A DNA stretch of 44,613 nucleotides from assembly GCA_016873095.1 (NCBI GenBank), contig VGYC01000040.1, positions 1 through 44,613 of the forward strand, in the 5' to 3' direction. Positions 7,116 to 15,668 of the stretch are shown here, piece after piece. The position numbers and the translations under genes are program-made. Numbering within the stretch: position 1 is the stretch's first letter; every line of letters begins with the position of its first letter. A model generated the notes under the pieces. It was given only the letters and a program-made list of their open reading frames with translations, searched no databases and had not been told where the DNA came from. Source of the DNA: Planctomycetota bacterium (lineage in GTDB: Bacteria > Planctomycetota > Planctomycetia > Gemmatales > Gemmataceae).

Positions 7116-8333
7116 CTATCGCAACGACCGGTCAATCCAACTCCCACGATGGAGCACGGTGCTGACGGTTGTCGCCGAATCCAGGATCGACGAATGCGGC
7201 TCCGCGGCGTCCATATCAGCCCCTGCCAGCGCCACCAGATCCGCTGATTTCCCCGCCTCGAGGCTGCCGGTTTCGCATTCCCAGCCCAGAGCCTCCGCGC
7301 CGGCGAGTGTCGCCATGCGCAGGATCACCGCGCCCGGCACCTGCGGATGCAGCCGGTGCAAGAAGCGTGCCTCGGCGAGCAAATCGAGATCGGGATTGGA
7401 AGCAAGGCTATCGGTGCCTAGCGCCACACGGACTCCGCGCGCCAGGAAGTCACGGAACGGATGCGGCGGATGGCCGAAGGCGGCGTGCGTGCGCGGACAG
7501 TAGACAATGCTGCCGCCCATAGGCATGCGCGCATCCGCCGGCAGATAGTTGCCATGGATAATCAGCACCGGCGAACTCGTTCCATTGAAGAACCTCAGCA
7601 CGTGGCCGCTGTCGTCCGCGAGTCCCTCGGGATCGTAGACGCCAAGGTCGCGCAGGAATGGCACGAATGGTCCACGATGAAGCCTGAGCAGTTCCTGTTC
7701 CTCGGCGGTTTCCGCGAGGTGCACGGCCGCTGGAACGCCGGACGTGGCGGCGGCAGCGAACAGCGACGAGCGCACGCTGTAGGGCGCATGCGGACTGACG
7801 CCGGGCCGGCACGTCGGCGTTGCCGGATGCGCCGCCAGCCAGTCTTGAAAGTCTCGCGATGCGCGGACCGCGCGATCCTCGGGCAACCCGAGCACCTCGT
7901 GAAAGACAACTGCGCGACTCGATTCCGCCGAAAGGACCTCCCAGCTCGCACCCGCCGCGCTGATGTCGCCCACCAGCCTCGTGCCGAAACGCAGGCACTC
8001 GGCCAGCCCTGCGCGAATGTCCGCTTGTACTTGCTCGGCAGAGCGACAGCGGCGATGGGCAATCACCTGCCGCAGCCAGCCGGTGAAATCGCGCGACGGC
8101 GCCGCCAGCCCGCGCAGACCGGTAAGGTCGAGATGCGTGTGGGCATTGACCAGGCCGGGGATGACCGCGGCATCTCCCAGGTCCACATCGGCGCGGCGTG
8201 ACCCGGCGTCTTCGACGGCGACGATGCGCTCGCCGCGGATGGTCACCAGGCCGTCGCGGATGGGCGGCCGCGACACTGGAAAGACCCAGCGGGCCCGGAT
8301 GGTCCAGTCGCGGTCCGGCCAGGAGGGAAGGTT
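7116..8333 (-). CDS. Metal-dependent amidohydrolase (TRZ/ATZ-type; possibly aminodeoxyfutalosine deaminase)
   Basis: About 405 residues. Hallmarks of the amidohydrolase superfamily are present: an N-terminal beta-sandwich strand set (TIRARWVFPV ... GERIVAVE), the metal-binding HTHLD after AAVIPGLVNA, SPHAPYSV, VHLAET, IIHGNYL, CPRTHAAFG and the final metal Asp in ALGTDSLAS. These features fit the aminohydrolases that remove an amino group from purine- or triazine-like rings. The HTHLD ... SPHAPYS ... GTDSLASN combination also resembles aminodeoxyfutalosine deaminases of menaquinone synthesis, but no other menaquinone gene is in the window. The frame begins with TTG at 8336-8334, which overlaps the stop codon of the HEAT-repeat gene, so translation is probably coupled; no ATG fits the N-terminal strands. 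Confidence 0.85.
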   Translation of the reverse strand, partial: NLPSWPDRDWTIRARWVFPVSRPPIRDGLVTIRGERIVAVEDAGSRRADVDLGDAAVIPGLVNAHTHLDLTGLRGLAAPSRDFTGWLRQVIAHRRCRSAEQVQADIRAGLAECLRFGTRLVGDISAAGASWEVLSAESSRAVVFHEVLGLPEDRAVRASRDFQDWLAAHPATPTCRPGVSPHAPYSVRSSLFAAAATSGVPAAVHLAETAEEQELLRLHRGPFVPFLRDLGVYDPEGLADDSGHVLRFFNGTSSPVLIIHGNYLPADARMPMGGSIVYCPRTHAAFGHPPHPFRDFLARGVRVALGTDSLASNPDLDLLAEARFLHRLHPQVPGAVILRMATLAGAEALGWECETGSLEAGKSADLVALAGADMDAAEPHSSILDSATTVSTVLHRGSWIDRSLR

Positions 8334-10090
8334 CAAGGCTTGTCTCGCAGCTGCTGAATGTAGTCGAGCAGGCAGTCGGCGGCGCGGTCGCTCAACGTCG
8401 GGATCAGCGCCTCCAGTCGCGGCACGGCCGACTTCGGCAGGTTCGGAATCATCTGCCCGTACCAGTAGGCGTGGTGCTCCGCTTTCTTCGCGTGCTTTTG
8501 GAAGGCGGTGATGAAGGCGTCGGTCGCGTCCGGATGACCGGTCTGCACCATGCTGCTGACAATCTCATGACAATCGTCCAGCGACTTCGACTTCTTCATC
8601 AGGGCGTCGAAGGTCTCTTTGAGGAAGGCGTTGGCCCCGTCGTGCCCCGGTCGGCCCAGCCGCCGGATCAGGCCCAGGTGCTTGATGGCGACCGCCACAT
8701 CCAGCCAGCGCGGATCAAGCGGCGGACCGCTGTCAGGCGCCGCCCAGAAGTGGTAGTCGCCGCCCAGCGCGGCGCAGACGGCTTCGCGCTTTTCCCACTG
8801 CTTCTTATCTCCTGGCTTCGCGCTCAGGTATCGCGCGAACATGTCAAAGACGACTTCCGCTGGCAACGCGTGCCGCGCGGCATAAAAGGCGATGCCCAGT
8901 TCCTCTTGAGTCAGCGATGCATGCGCTTCGGCAAGCTTCCTCTGCAAGCTCGTGGCGCCCTGGCCCATGACGTTGACCACGGTCCTGTTCAGGTCCGTCC
9001 CGGAGCGTGCGTCCCCCTTCACCTTGGCCAGCTCGCTGCGTTGCCCGAAGGTCTTGAGCAGGAACGCCGCCGTGTCCGGGTCGTCGCCGGCGGCCAGGCA
9101 GCCGATGATCGTTTGCAAGCGCGTCAGGCGCTGCCCCAGTTCCTTCCTGACCTTGGTCCTGGACAGCGCCGCCAGCTCGCCTTCCGCTTCGCTGATGACA
9201 TGCTTGCGCAGCTTGGCGCTCTTGCTCTTCTGAATGGCGTCGGCCGCGATGTCGAGGTCCTTGCCCTTCAGTGCTTTTTGCAAGACGGCGACCGCGTCAT
9301 CGTCGTCGCTGGCCGACAGCGCCCGGTAGGCGGCCTGGCGCACGTCCGCTGCCTTGGCGGATGCCTGCTCGATGAGGAACGACAGGTCCTCGGCCGCGGC
9401 GCCCATGCACTCGATGGCCACGACCTTGACCTCTTTCGAGACGGATTCCAGCGCCTGCTTGACAAGCGTGCGCGACCCGTCCGGATCAAGCGCGTGCAGC
9501 AGCCGCAGACGGCGCGGATGTCCGCCGCGGCCCTTGATATCAAGCTTGCCCCGCGACTCGGATACGATCGCCTTGCCATAAAGCGGCAGGATCTGTTCGG
9601 CGATGAGATCGGCGACCTCCGGATAGGGATCGTCCAGGGCCTTGAGTGCCGGCTTGACGAGGCGCAGGTCGCGGAAAGCGCCGCGCGCGTGAGCGTCGCG
9701 AATCAATTCTAGCCGCCCGGAACCGGTCGTCGTCAGCGCCTCCAGGAGCGGCTTGAGCACGCGGGCGCTGGCCTGGACGCCGGGCATTCCAAGGTCGCTT
9801 GATTCGATCAGCTGCAAGTCGCCCGCCGCGCCTGTTTCCCCCTGGGTGTAGAGAATGGCAATGACCAGTGTCGCCAACTCGAGGAGCGCCTCTGCCGAGG
9901 CTTGCTCCTTGGCGTCCACAACCTGCTTGACGGCGTCGGCGACCCTGGCAAAAACCGGCGTCTTGGCGCCAGCCTGTTCCAGCGGCGCGATCAGCCTCTT
10001 GAGCCGGAAATCGCCGCCGGCGACGACGCTCCCGGCGATGGCCAGCCGGCGCATCTCGTCGTAAACCTGGCTGAGGATCGCGATGCTCAT
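8333..10090 (-). CDS. HEAT-repeat protein, unknown function
   Basis: A 585-residue, almost wholly alpha-helical protein. The central part has repeated two-helix units of HEAT type (for example VKALDDPYPEVADLIAEQIL, VSKEVKVVAIECMGAA, ASAKAADVRQAAYRALSA, LQKALKGKDLDIAADAI). Such repeats form protein-binding solenoids. No signal peptide or membrane helix is seen, so it should be cytoplasmic. The ATG at 10090 (MSIAILSQ) is preferred, with GGAG 8 bases upstream; the frame stays open to 10255 but that extension is Ser/Arg-rich and not protein-like. Its end overlaps the start of the amidohydrolase by 4 bases, and groES ends 115 bases upstream. Confidence 0.8.
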   Translation of the reverse strand: MSIAILSQVYDEMRRLAIAGSVVAGGDFRLKRLIAPLEQAGAKTPVFARVADAVKQVVDAKEQASAEALLELATLVIAILYTQGETGAAGDLQLIESSDLGMPGVQASARVLKPLLEALTTTGSGRLELIRDAHARGAFRDLRLVKPALKALDDPYPEVADLIAEQILPLYGKAIVSESRGKLDIKGRGGHPRRLRLLHALDPDGSRTLVKQALESVSKEVKVVAIECMGAAAEDLSFLIEQASAKAADVRQAAYRALSASDDDDAVAVLQKALKGKDLDIAADAIQKSKSAKLRKHVISEAEGELAALSRTKVRKELGQRLTRLQTIIGCLAAGDDPDTAAFLLKTFGQRSELAKVKGDARSGTDLNRTVVNVMGQGATSLQRKLAEAHASLTQEELGIAFYAARHALPAEVVFDMFARYLSAKPGDKKQWEKREAVCAALGGDYHFWAAPDSGPPLDPRWLDVAVAIKHLGLIRRLGRPGHDGANAFLKETFDALMKKSKSLDDCHEIVSSMVQTGHPDATDAFITAFQKHAKKAEHHAYWYGQMIPNLPKSAVPRLEALIPTLSDRAADCLLDYIQQLRDKP

Positions 10091-10156
10091 GGAAGCCACT
10101 CCGTCCCATGGCGAATCGCACCCTCTTGCGATCCCAGGATCCGCCTCGGACCGTAG

Positions 10157-10176
10157 CGGAATTCGCAAGAATTCCG
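10157..10176. repeat. Perfect 8-bp palindrome element between groES and the HEAT gene
   Basis: CGGAATTC, a 4-base loop GCAA, then GAATTCCG: a perfect stem-loop or operator-like dyad in the 115-base gap downstream of groES and upstream of the HEAT-repeat gene. There is no T-run after it, so it is not a typical terminator. It could be an operator or a dispersed repeat. Confidence 0.6.
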
Positions 10177-10205
10177 ATGTGCGAACGCGACCTGACGCCG
10201 AAGCC

Positions 10206-10493
10206 TCAATCCACGATCGCGAGGATGTCGTCCTCGGACATGATGAGGTACTCATCGCCGTCGATGGTGACCTCGTTGCCAGCGTATGACGAGAAGAGGA
10301 CGCGGTCGCCCTCCTTGACCTGGAAGGCAGCGCGCTTGCCGTTCTCCAGCAACTTGCCGTCGCCCACGCTCAAGACCTTGCCTTGCTTGGGCTTCTCCTT
10401 GGCGGAGTCAGGCAACACGATGCCTCCGGCCGTCTTTTCCTCCGCTTCCAGTCGCTTGACCACGATCTTGTCGTTGAGTGGGACGACCTTCAT
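10206..10493 (-). CDS. groES: GroES co-chaperonin
   Basis: A 95-residue protein matching the 10-kDa chaperonin along its full length: [26 protein letters not shown] at the N-terminus (P-L-x-D-R/K-I/V-V/L-V-K/R and GGIVLP motifs), the mobile-loop region, then [20 protein letters not shown], and the terminal [15 protein letters not shown]. It caps the GroEL ring during protein folding in the cytoplasm. ATG 10493 has AGGGAGA 7 bases upstream. No groEL lies next to it: the upstream neighbour is a response regulator and the downstream one a HEAT-repeat protein, so the GroEL partner must be elsewhere. No CIRCE element (TTAGCACTC-N9-GAGTGCTAA) is seen upstream. Confidence 0.95.
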   Translation of the reverse strand: MKVVPLNDKIVVKRLEAEEKTAGGIVLPDSAKEKPKQGKVLSVGDGKLLENGKRAAFQVKEGDRVLFSSYAGNEVTIDGDEYLIMSEDDILAIVD

Positions 10494-10560
10494 GTCGCGT
10501 TCTCCCTGTTGTTGAATGTGTGTGATGGATGCAAATCGATTCTTGAAAGCCATGCTTAGT

Positions 10561-10977
10561 CTAGTCGTCGCGGCCCTTGTCGTCCAAGCTGCCGTAAGCC
10601 CGGGTAAGGGCACGGACGACTGTGTACAGCACGACGTTCTTACTCACGGGCTTGGGGATGATGCTGAAGGCGTGGGCGCTGAAGGCACGGCGCATCAGGT
10701 CCTCGGTGGCGTCGGCCGTCACGAGGATGCAGGGCAGGATGGTGTTGATCTGTCGCACCAGTTCCAGCGTTTCCAGCCCGGTCATGCGCGGCAAATGCAT
10801 GTCGAGCAACGCGAGATGAATCGGCTCCTCGCGCACGATGTCCACCGCCTCCTCGCCGGAGCCGGCCAGGAACGTGCGAAAGCCCTCTGGTTCGACAATG
10901 TCACGCAACGTTTCCCGGCACCCCGGGTCGTCGTCGGTGATCAGGATCGAATAAGGTCTTGGCTCAGTCGAGGTCAT
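10561..10977 (-). CDS. Single-domain response regulator (CheY-like)
   Basis: A 138-residue protein consisting of one receiver domain: the acidic pocket DDD (15-17), the phosphoacceptor Asp59 in LLDMHLPRM, Thr87 in LVTADAT and Lys109 in IIPKPVSK. No output domain follows, so it should act by protein contact, as CheY or Spo0F do. The ATG at 10977 is preferred because the receiver begins right after it and AAGG lies upstream; the frame continues to 11157 with poor composition. It is the first gene of the minus-strand series and is divergent from the thioredoxin-NHL gene. No histidine kinase is adjacent. Confidence 0.9.
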   Translation of the reverse strand: MTSTEPRPYSILITDDDPGCRETLRDIVEPEGFRTFLAGSGEEAVDIVREEPIHLALLDMHLPRMTGLETLELVRQINTILPCILVTADATEDLMRRAFSAHAFSIIPKPVSKNVVLYTVVRALTRAYGSLDDKGRDD

Positions 10978-11356
10978 AACCGCCAACCTTTTCCGCTCCA
11001 CAAGAGCACCCGCTCGGCCGAAGAACGGAGAGCCGACCGGCAGCCGCCGCGTCCACTCGCCTGTCTCCTCCAAGCTGCACTTCCCCAACGGAGCAAACCG
11101 CGTACCAGCCAGGCGACTGCAGGGCTTGATCCGTAACTCCATGTCAGTTTTAAACATGAGTCGCAGAAAAAATCAAGACGAGCATGGCGCATGGCGGGAA
11201 TTGCTGCAATCCCTGCCAGATACGCAAGGCGCTGCCATTATGGCAGCAGATCGAGCAACTGCGAAATGATAAGTATGGCCTTGCTGGCCGTCATTAGGTA
11301 GGGCGGTAAAATGACTTGAGGGTACACCGCGTTTCCAAACAGGGCAGCAGGAGCGC
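10978..11356. other. Divergent intergenic region between the response regulator and the thioredoxin-NHL gene
   Basis: About 380 bases that must carry promoters for both directions. A short dyad, GCTGCCAT-t-ATGGCAGC (11231-11247), could be an operator. AGGAG just before 11357 is the ribosome-binding site of the plus-strand gene. Open frames here look non-coding. Confidence 0.45.
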
Positions 11357-13021
11357 ATGATGAGCAAGGCTTTCGCGCGAGTTCCTCGCGGCGTCAGGAA
11401 GAAGCTGGCCACGTTCGCCATGATTGTTTTGGTGGCAGGGCTTCCAGCGCTGGGGTGTGGCAAGGATGAAACGCCGGTCAACGGCGAGAAGCCAGTCGCA
11501 CTGGCCATGGCTGGCGAGCGCGAACGGCCCGACGCCCCCGACCTCTTCGGCGGCATCGGCTGGCTCAACACCTCCAAGCCAATCAGCCTGGAGGATCTCC
11601 GCGGTCGGGTTGTGCTCCTCGACTTCTGGACGCTGTGCTGCATCAATTGCATCCACGTCCTTCCCGACCTGGCAAAGCTGGAGGCCAAGTATCCCGGCGT
11701 CCTTGTCGTCATCGGCGTGCACACGCCCAAGTTTCCCAACGAGAAAAACTCGGCCAGCATCCGCAAGGCCATCCTCCGCTACCGCATCGCCCACCCCGTG
11801 GTCAACGACGCGAACCACACCATCTGGCGGCGCTACGGCGTCAACTCCTGGCCGACGCTGATGCTGATCGACCCCGAGGGCAAGTTCTATGGCCGCATTT
11901 CCGGAGAGGGGGTGTACGACGTGCTCGACCAGCACATCGGCAAGCTCGTCAAGGAGTACAAGGCCAAGAAGAAGCTGAAAGAGACGCCCATCGAGTTTAA
12001 CCTCGACCACGAGCAGCCCAAGACGCTGTTCTTCCCCGGCAAGGTGCTGGCCGACCAGAAGGGCAATCGGCTGTTCATCGCCGACAGCACCAACAATCGC
12101 ATCGTCATCACCGACCTGGAAGGCAAGAAGATCGCCGTCGCCGGCAGCGGCAAGGAAGGTCAAAAGGACGGCGGCTTCGCACAGGCGACGTTCAGCGATC
12201 CGCAGGGGATGGCCCTTGACGGCAACACGCTCTATGTCGCCGACCGCAAGAATCACCTGATCCGGGCCCTCGATCTCAAGGCGGAGAAGGTGACCACCAT
12301 TGCCGGCACGGGCGAGCAGGATCGCGGCAGCCGCGTACAGACCGGGCCGCCGCTGAAGATCGGCCTCAACAGCCCATGGGACCTGCTCTTGCATGGCAAG
12401 AAAATGTTCATCGCCATGGCCGGGCATCATCAGGTCTGGGCGCTGGATTTCGCCAAGGATGAGATCGGCCCGTATGCCGGCAGTGGCCGCGAGGATCTGG
12501 AAGACGGTCCGCTCAAGAGGAGCGCCCTGGCCCAGCCCAGCGGCCTGGCCAGCGACGGCAAGAATCTTTACGTCGCCGATAGCGAGATCAGTGCCATCCG
12601 GGCCATGCCGCTCGACGGCACCGGCGAGGTGTCCACCGTCGTGGGAGAGGGACTGTTCGAGTTCGGCGATATCAACGGCAAGGGTGGCAGGGTCCGCCTG
12701 CAACACGCCCTTGGCGTGGCCTACCGGAACGGCAAACTCTACGTGGCCGACACGTACAACAGCAAGATCAAACTCATCGACCCCGAGGAGCGAACCTGCG
12801 AGACCTTTGCGGGCGATGCCCCCGGCTGGCTGGCCGACTCCCTCTTCAATGAACCGGGCGGCCTCAGCTTCGCCGGCGACAAGCTCTACGTAGCCGACAC
12901 CAACGCTCACCGCATCCGCGTCATCGACATGAAAACCAAGGCGATTTCGACGCTAAATCTCCAGGGCGTCGATCCGGTTGAACCCGAACGGGCCAAGAAA
13001 ACGATAAAGATAAAGGGATGA
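11357..13021 (+). CDS. Secreted thioredoxin-like / NHL-repeat protein
   Basis: A 554-residue protein. It has an N-terminal hydrophobic signal (about 18-33) ending in a lipobox-like ALGC (C34). A thioredoxin-fold domain follows (about 60-205) of the TlpA/AhpC type, with WTLCCINC (the CxxC being C95-C98) and the cis-Pro region NSWPTLMLIDPEG. Then come NHL repeats (about 220-540) forming a beta-propeller, with units such as RLFIADSTNNRIVI, TLYVADRKNHLIRAL, NLYVADSEISAIRAM and KLYVADTNAHRIRVI. The order is that of NHLRC2-type proteins. It should act outside the cytoplasmic membrane in thiol redox chemistry. Two start codons (11357, 11360) follow AGGAG. The DsbD gene lies 98 bases downstream on the same strand, a likely source of electrons (inference). 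Confidence 0.92.
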   Translation: MMSKAFARVPRGVRKKLATFAMIVLVAGLPALGCGKDETPVNGEKPVALAMAGERERPDAPDLFGGIGWLNTSKPISLEDLRGRVVLLDFWTLCCINCIHVLPDLAKLEAKYPGVLVVIGVHTPKFPNEKNSASIRKAILRYRIAHPVVNDANHTIWRRYGVNSWPTLMLIDPEGKFYGRISGEGVYDVLDQHIGKLVKEYKAKKKLKETPIEFNLDHEQPKTLFFPGKVLADQKGNRLFIADSTNNRIVITDLEGKKIAVAGSGKEGQKDGGFAQATFSDPQGMALDGNTLYVADRKNHLIRALDLKAEKVTTIAGTGEQDRGSRVQTGPPLKIGLNSPWDLLLHGKKMFIAMAGHHQVWALDFAKDEIGPYAGSGREDLEDGPLKRSALAQPSGLASDGKNLYVADSEISAIRAMPLDGTGEVSTVVGEGLFEFGDINGKGGRVRLQHALGVAYRNGKLYVADTYNSKIKLIDPEERTCETFAGDAPGWLADSLFNEPGGLSFAGDKLYVADTNAHRIRVIDMKTKAISTLNLQGVDPVEPERAKKTIKIKG

Positions 13022-13119
13022 TCCCAGACGTGTTTACGTTTCGCGCTGGGAACCTCACTTCAGGAAGCTGATGGCCGGCGCGAATGTCAAACGGACGTTC
13101 CCAGTGATGGGGCCAGAAC

Positions 13120-15333
13120 ATGCACGGAACATGGAATCGAAAGGCTTCGGTCATCAATTATCTCAGCTGTGTTGGCTGCCTGGCTCTGGCGCTCTGCGTA
13201 TCCAGGGTACATGCGGACAACATCGATCCGTTTTCGCCGGAGTTCCAGGCAAAAGCGGAGGTGGCGCCGGGCAAGCTGGCCGATGATCCATTTGCCCTGG
13301 CGAACAAGGCCGAGCCGCGCCAAGCTAAACCACCGCTGGCCAAGCCGACGCCGAAAAACACCAGGAAGCCGGGCGAGGCGGTCGCCAAGGTCATCTCCTT
13401 CGATGTTGCCGTCGCGCCCAAGGAAGCCCGCCCCGGCCAGGTCGTGCATGTCACCATCACGGGGACACCGAAGGATAAGCACTACACGTATGCGTTCACC
13501 AGGCGAACCAAGGATCAGAAGGGCAAGAATGTCAGCCAGCTTCTCATCGAGCCAAGCAATCTGATCAAGCCGCTATGGCCGATCACCGAATCCGAGGGAC
13601 AGTTTGTCCGCGCGGAAACGGGCGACGTCTTCCTGGAGCATAAGAAACCGTTCACCCTGGAACTAGACGTCCTGATCGATCCCAAGGCGCCGGACGGCGA
13701 ACTGAGCATTCCAATCTCGCTGGACCTGCAAGTTTGCGACGAGCACACCTGCATTCCTGACGTGATTCCGCTCCAGGCCAAGGTGCGCGTCAAGGGCAGT
13801 CCGATTGCCTTGACATCGGAAATCCAGCAACGGCTGGCCCAGAAACGTCCCGAGGCGGAAGTGGTCACCCCCTCCGGCACGATCCTTGGCGGCGACGGTT
13901 CCTCCGACCTGTTCAGCTTCATTCTCGCCGGCATTTTCTGGGGCGCCGTGTCGCTGATCACTCCCTGCGTCTTTCCGATGATCCCGATCACGGTCAGCTA
14001 CTTCCTCAAGCAATCGGACAAGGAGCATCACCGGCCCATCACCATGGCGGCGGTGTATTGCGGCACCATCATCGTCGTCCTGACCATCGCCGCCGTCGCC
14101 CTCCTGTCTGTCTTTCGCGCCCTGAGCGTCAACCCGATCATGAACTTCGTCATCGGCGGGTTGTTCGTGTTCTTCTCGCTGAGCCTGTTCGGTATGTACG
14201 AGATCGAGCTGCCCAGCGGCCTGGCGCGGTTCACCTCGGCCCGCGAGGGCAAGGGCGGCCTGCTCGGCACCATGTTCATGGCGCTGACGTTCACCATCAT
14301 CAGCTTTGCCTGCGTGGCCCCGTTCCTGGGCGGTTTCGGCGGCACGGCAGCTAACTCCAATCTCACCTTCACGCATCGCATCCTCGGCGGCCTCGCCTTT
14401 GCCGTCACCTTCGCCTCGCCGTTCTTCGTCCTCGCTCTGTTCCCGACGTTGCTCAAGAAGATGCCCAAGAGCGGCTCCTGGCTCAACACCGTCAAGGTCG
14501 TCATGGGCTTCCTGGAACTGGCGGCCGCACTCAAGTTCTTCCGCGCCGGCGAACTGGTGATCGTCTCGCAGCCGTCCGTCTTCACCTACGACCTTGTGCT
14601 CGGCCTGTACGTCGCCCTGAGCCTGCTGGCCGGTCTGTACTTGCTGGGCCTGTTTCGGCTGCCGCATGACTCGCCGCTGGAGAATCTGACAGTGCCGCGG
14701 ATGCTGCTGAGCCTCATCTTCCTCGGCATCGCCTTCTATCTGGCGCCCGCGCTGTTGAAGAGCGACAAGGGCCAGAATCAACGGCCGACCGGCGATGTCT
14801 TCGCCTGGCTCGACTCGTTCCTGCTGCCCGACGACGTGGAAAGCGATCTGCCCTGGATCGGCAACCTGGACAAGGGGCTCGAGCAAGCGCGCACCAAGCG
14901 CAAGCTGGTGTTCGTCGATTTCACGGGCAAGACCTGCACCAACTGCAAGCTCAACGAGCGCAGCGTCTTTGCACAGCCGGAGTTCAAGAGCTTGCTGGAG
15001 CAATACGAGCTGGTGCAACTCTACACCGATGTCGTCCCCAATCGTTTCTACTCACCCATCGAGCGCGTCAAGTTCGGCAACGGCACGAGCCAGCAGCAGA
15101 CCGACGCCAGCGAGAACCTCAAGTTCCAGCGAAGCAAGTTCGGCACCGAGGCCCTGCCGCTCTACGTGATTCTGGAACCGTTGCCCGACGGCCAGTATCG
15201 CGAGATCGGCCGCCAGGAAGGTCGCATCACCAACCAGGCCGCCTTCGCGGAGTTCTTGCTTAAGCCGATCGACGGCAACTCGGTGCAAGCGGGGCTGAAT
15301 GCGGATAATCCGGCCAAGGTCGCTGCGCGCTAG
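13120..15333 (+). CDS. dsbD: Thiol:disulfide interchange protein DsbD
   Basis: A 737-residue protein with the three DsbD parts. An N-terminal signal is followed by a periplasmic immunoglobulin-like domain whose C206 and C211 (VCDEHTC) fit the nDsbD pair. A membrane domain (about 265-560) of eight or so helices has the transport cysteines in ITPCVFPMIP and SFACVAPFLG. A C-terminal thioredoxin domain carries C606-T-N-C609. DsbD passes electrons from cytoplasmic thioredoxin across the membrane to periplasmic thiol proteins. A proline/lysine-rich linker (about 60-85) lies before the first domain. ATG 13120 opens the signal peptide. The thioredoxin-NHL protein upstream is the obvious local client. 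Confidence 0.93.
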   Translation: MHGTWNRKASVINYLSCVGCLALALCVSRVHADNIDPFSPEFQAKAEVAPGKLADDPFALANKAEPRQAKPPLAKPTPKNTRKPGEAVAKVISFDVAVAPKEARPGQVVHVTITGTPKDKHYTYAFTRRTKDQKGKNVSQLLIEPSNLIKPLWPITESEGQFVRAETGDVFLEHKKPFTLELDVLIDPKAPDGELSIPISLDLQVCDEHTCIPDVIPLQAKVRVKGSPIALTSEIQQRLAQKRPEAEVVTPSGTILGGDGSSDLFSFILAGIFWGAVSLITPCVFPMIPITVSYFLKQSDKEHHRPITMAAVYCGTIIVVLTIAAVALLSVFRALSVNPIMNFVIGGLFVFFSLSLFGMYEIELPSGLARFTSAREGKGGLLGTMFMALTFTIISFACVAPFLGGFGGTAANSNLTFTHRILGGLAFAVTFASPFFVLALFPTLLKKMPKSGSWLNTVKVVMGFLELAAALKFFRAGELVIVSQPSVFTYDLVLGLYVALSLLAGLYLLGLFRLPHDSPLENLTVPRMLLSLIFLGIAFYLAPALLKSDKGQNQRPTGDVFAWLDSFLLPDDVESDLPWIGNLDKGLEQARTKRKLVFVDFTGKTCTNCKLNERSVFAQPEFKSLLEQYELVQLYTDVVPNRFYSPIERVKFGNGTSQQQTDASENLKFQRSKFGTEALPLYVILEPLPDGQYREIGRQEGRITNQAAFAEFLLKPIDGNSVQAGLNADNPAKVAAR

Positions 15334-15347
15334 TCACGCAAGTGAGG

Positions 15348-15552
15348 TCAACTCTCGCCGAGAGGGTGACCCGGCATCTTCGCGAGTCTGCGGAAAAACA
15401 ACAGATCCAGTGTCTCGTCGTGGAATAGCGGGTCGCCCCAGGTCAGCGGATGAGCCTCAAGTTGTTGGTTGGCGAATTCCAAGCTGTCGATGAGATCGCC
15501 AGCCAATTCAGTCGCTGCACCAGCTGCCGATACATCAATCGTTTTTTTTCAT
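15348..15552 (-). pseudogene. Small ORF interrupted by an A8 tract
   Basis: On the minus strand an ATG at 15552, with AGGA 5 bases upstream and a TATATT box further up, is followed by eight A residues; in this frame translation stops after five codons. If the tract held seven A residues, the frame would read MKKTIDVSAAG and continue through FANQQLEAHPLTWGDPLF and LDLLFFRRLAKM to the TGA at 15350-15348, a coherent peptide of 67 residues. The downstream frame has a protein-like composition and GC-rich third positions. It may be a real gene with a homopolymer error, a gene expressed by slippage, or a decayed gene. The product is not recognised. Confidence 0.45.
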
Positions 15553-15668
15553 TTTTTCCTGGCAGCTGCTCAAATTGCCAATATAATCTTCTCAGCTGCC
15601 GCGGAGAATGTCGGCAGCGCAGGTGCGATACCTGACCCCATCTCCTTTTCGAGGAAAGGAATCCTCCC

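Noticed and set aside
5791-7503. 570-residue open frame on the plus strand
   Set aside because: It covers the zinc-ribbon gene and part of the amidohydrolase in antisense and has no recognisable motif; shadow frame.
8198-9712. Open frame on the plus strand opposite the HEAT-repeat gene
   Set aside because: Antisense to a protein with clear HEAT repeats, composition of a shadow frame.
11294-12910. 538-residue minus-strand frame
   Set aside because: Antisense to the thioredoxin-NHL gene, whose motifs are unmistakable.
13663-15018. 451-residue minus-strand frame
   Set aside because: Antisense to dsbD; Gln/Asp/Gly-rich and without domain features.
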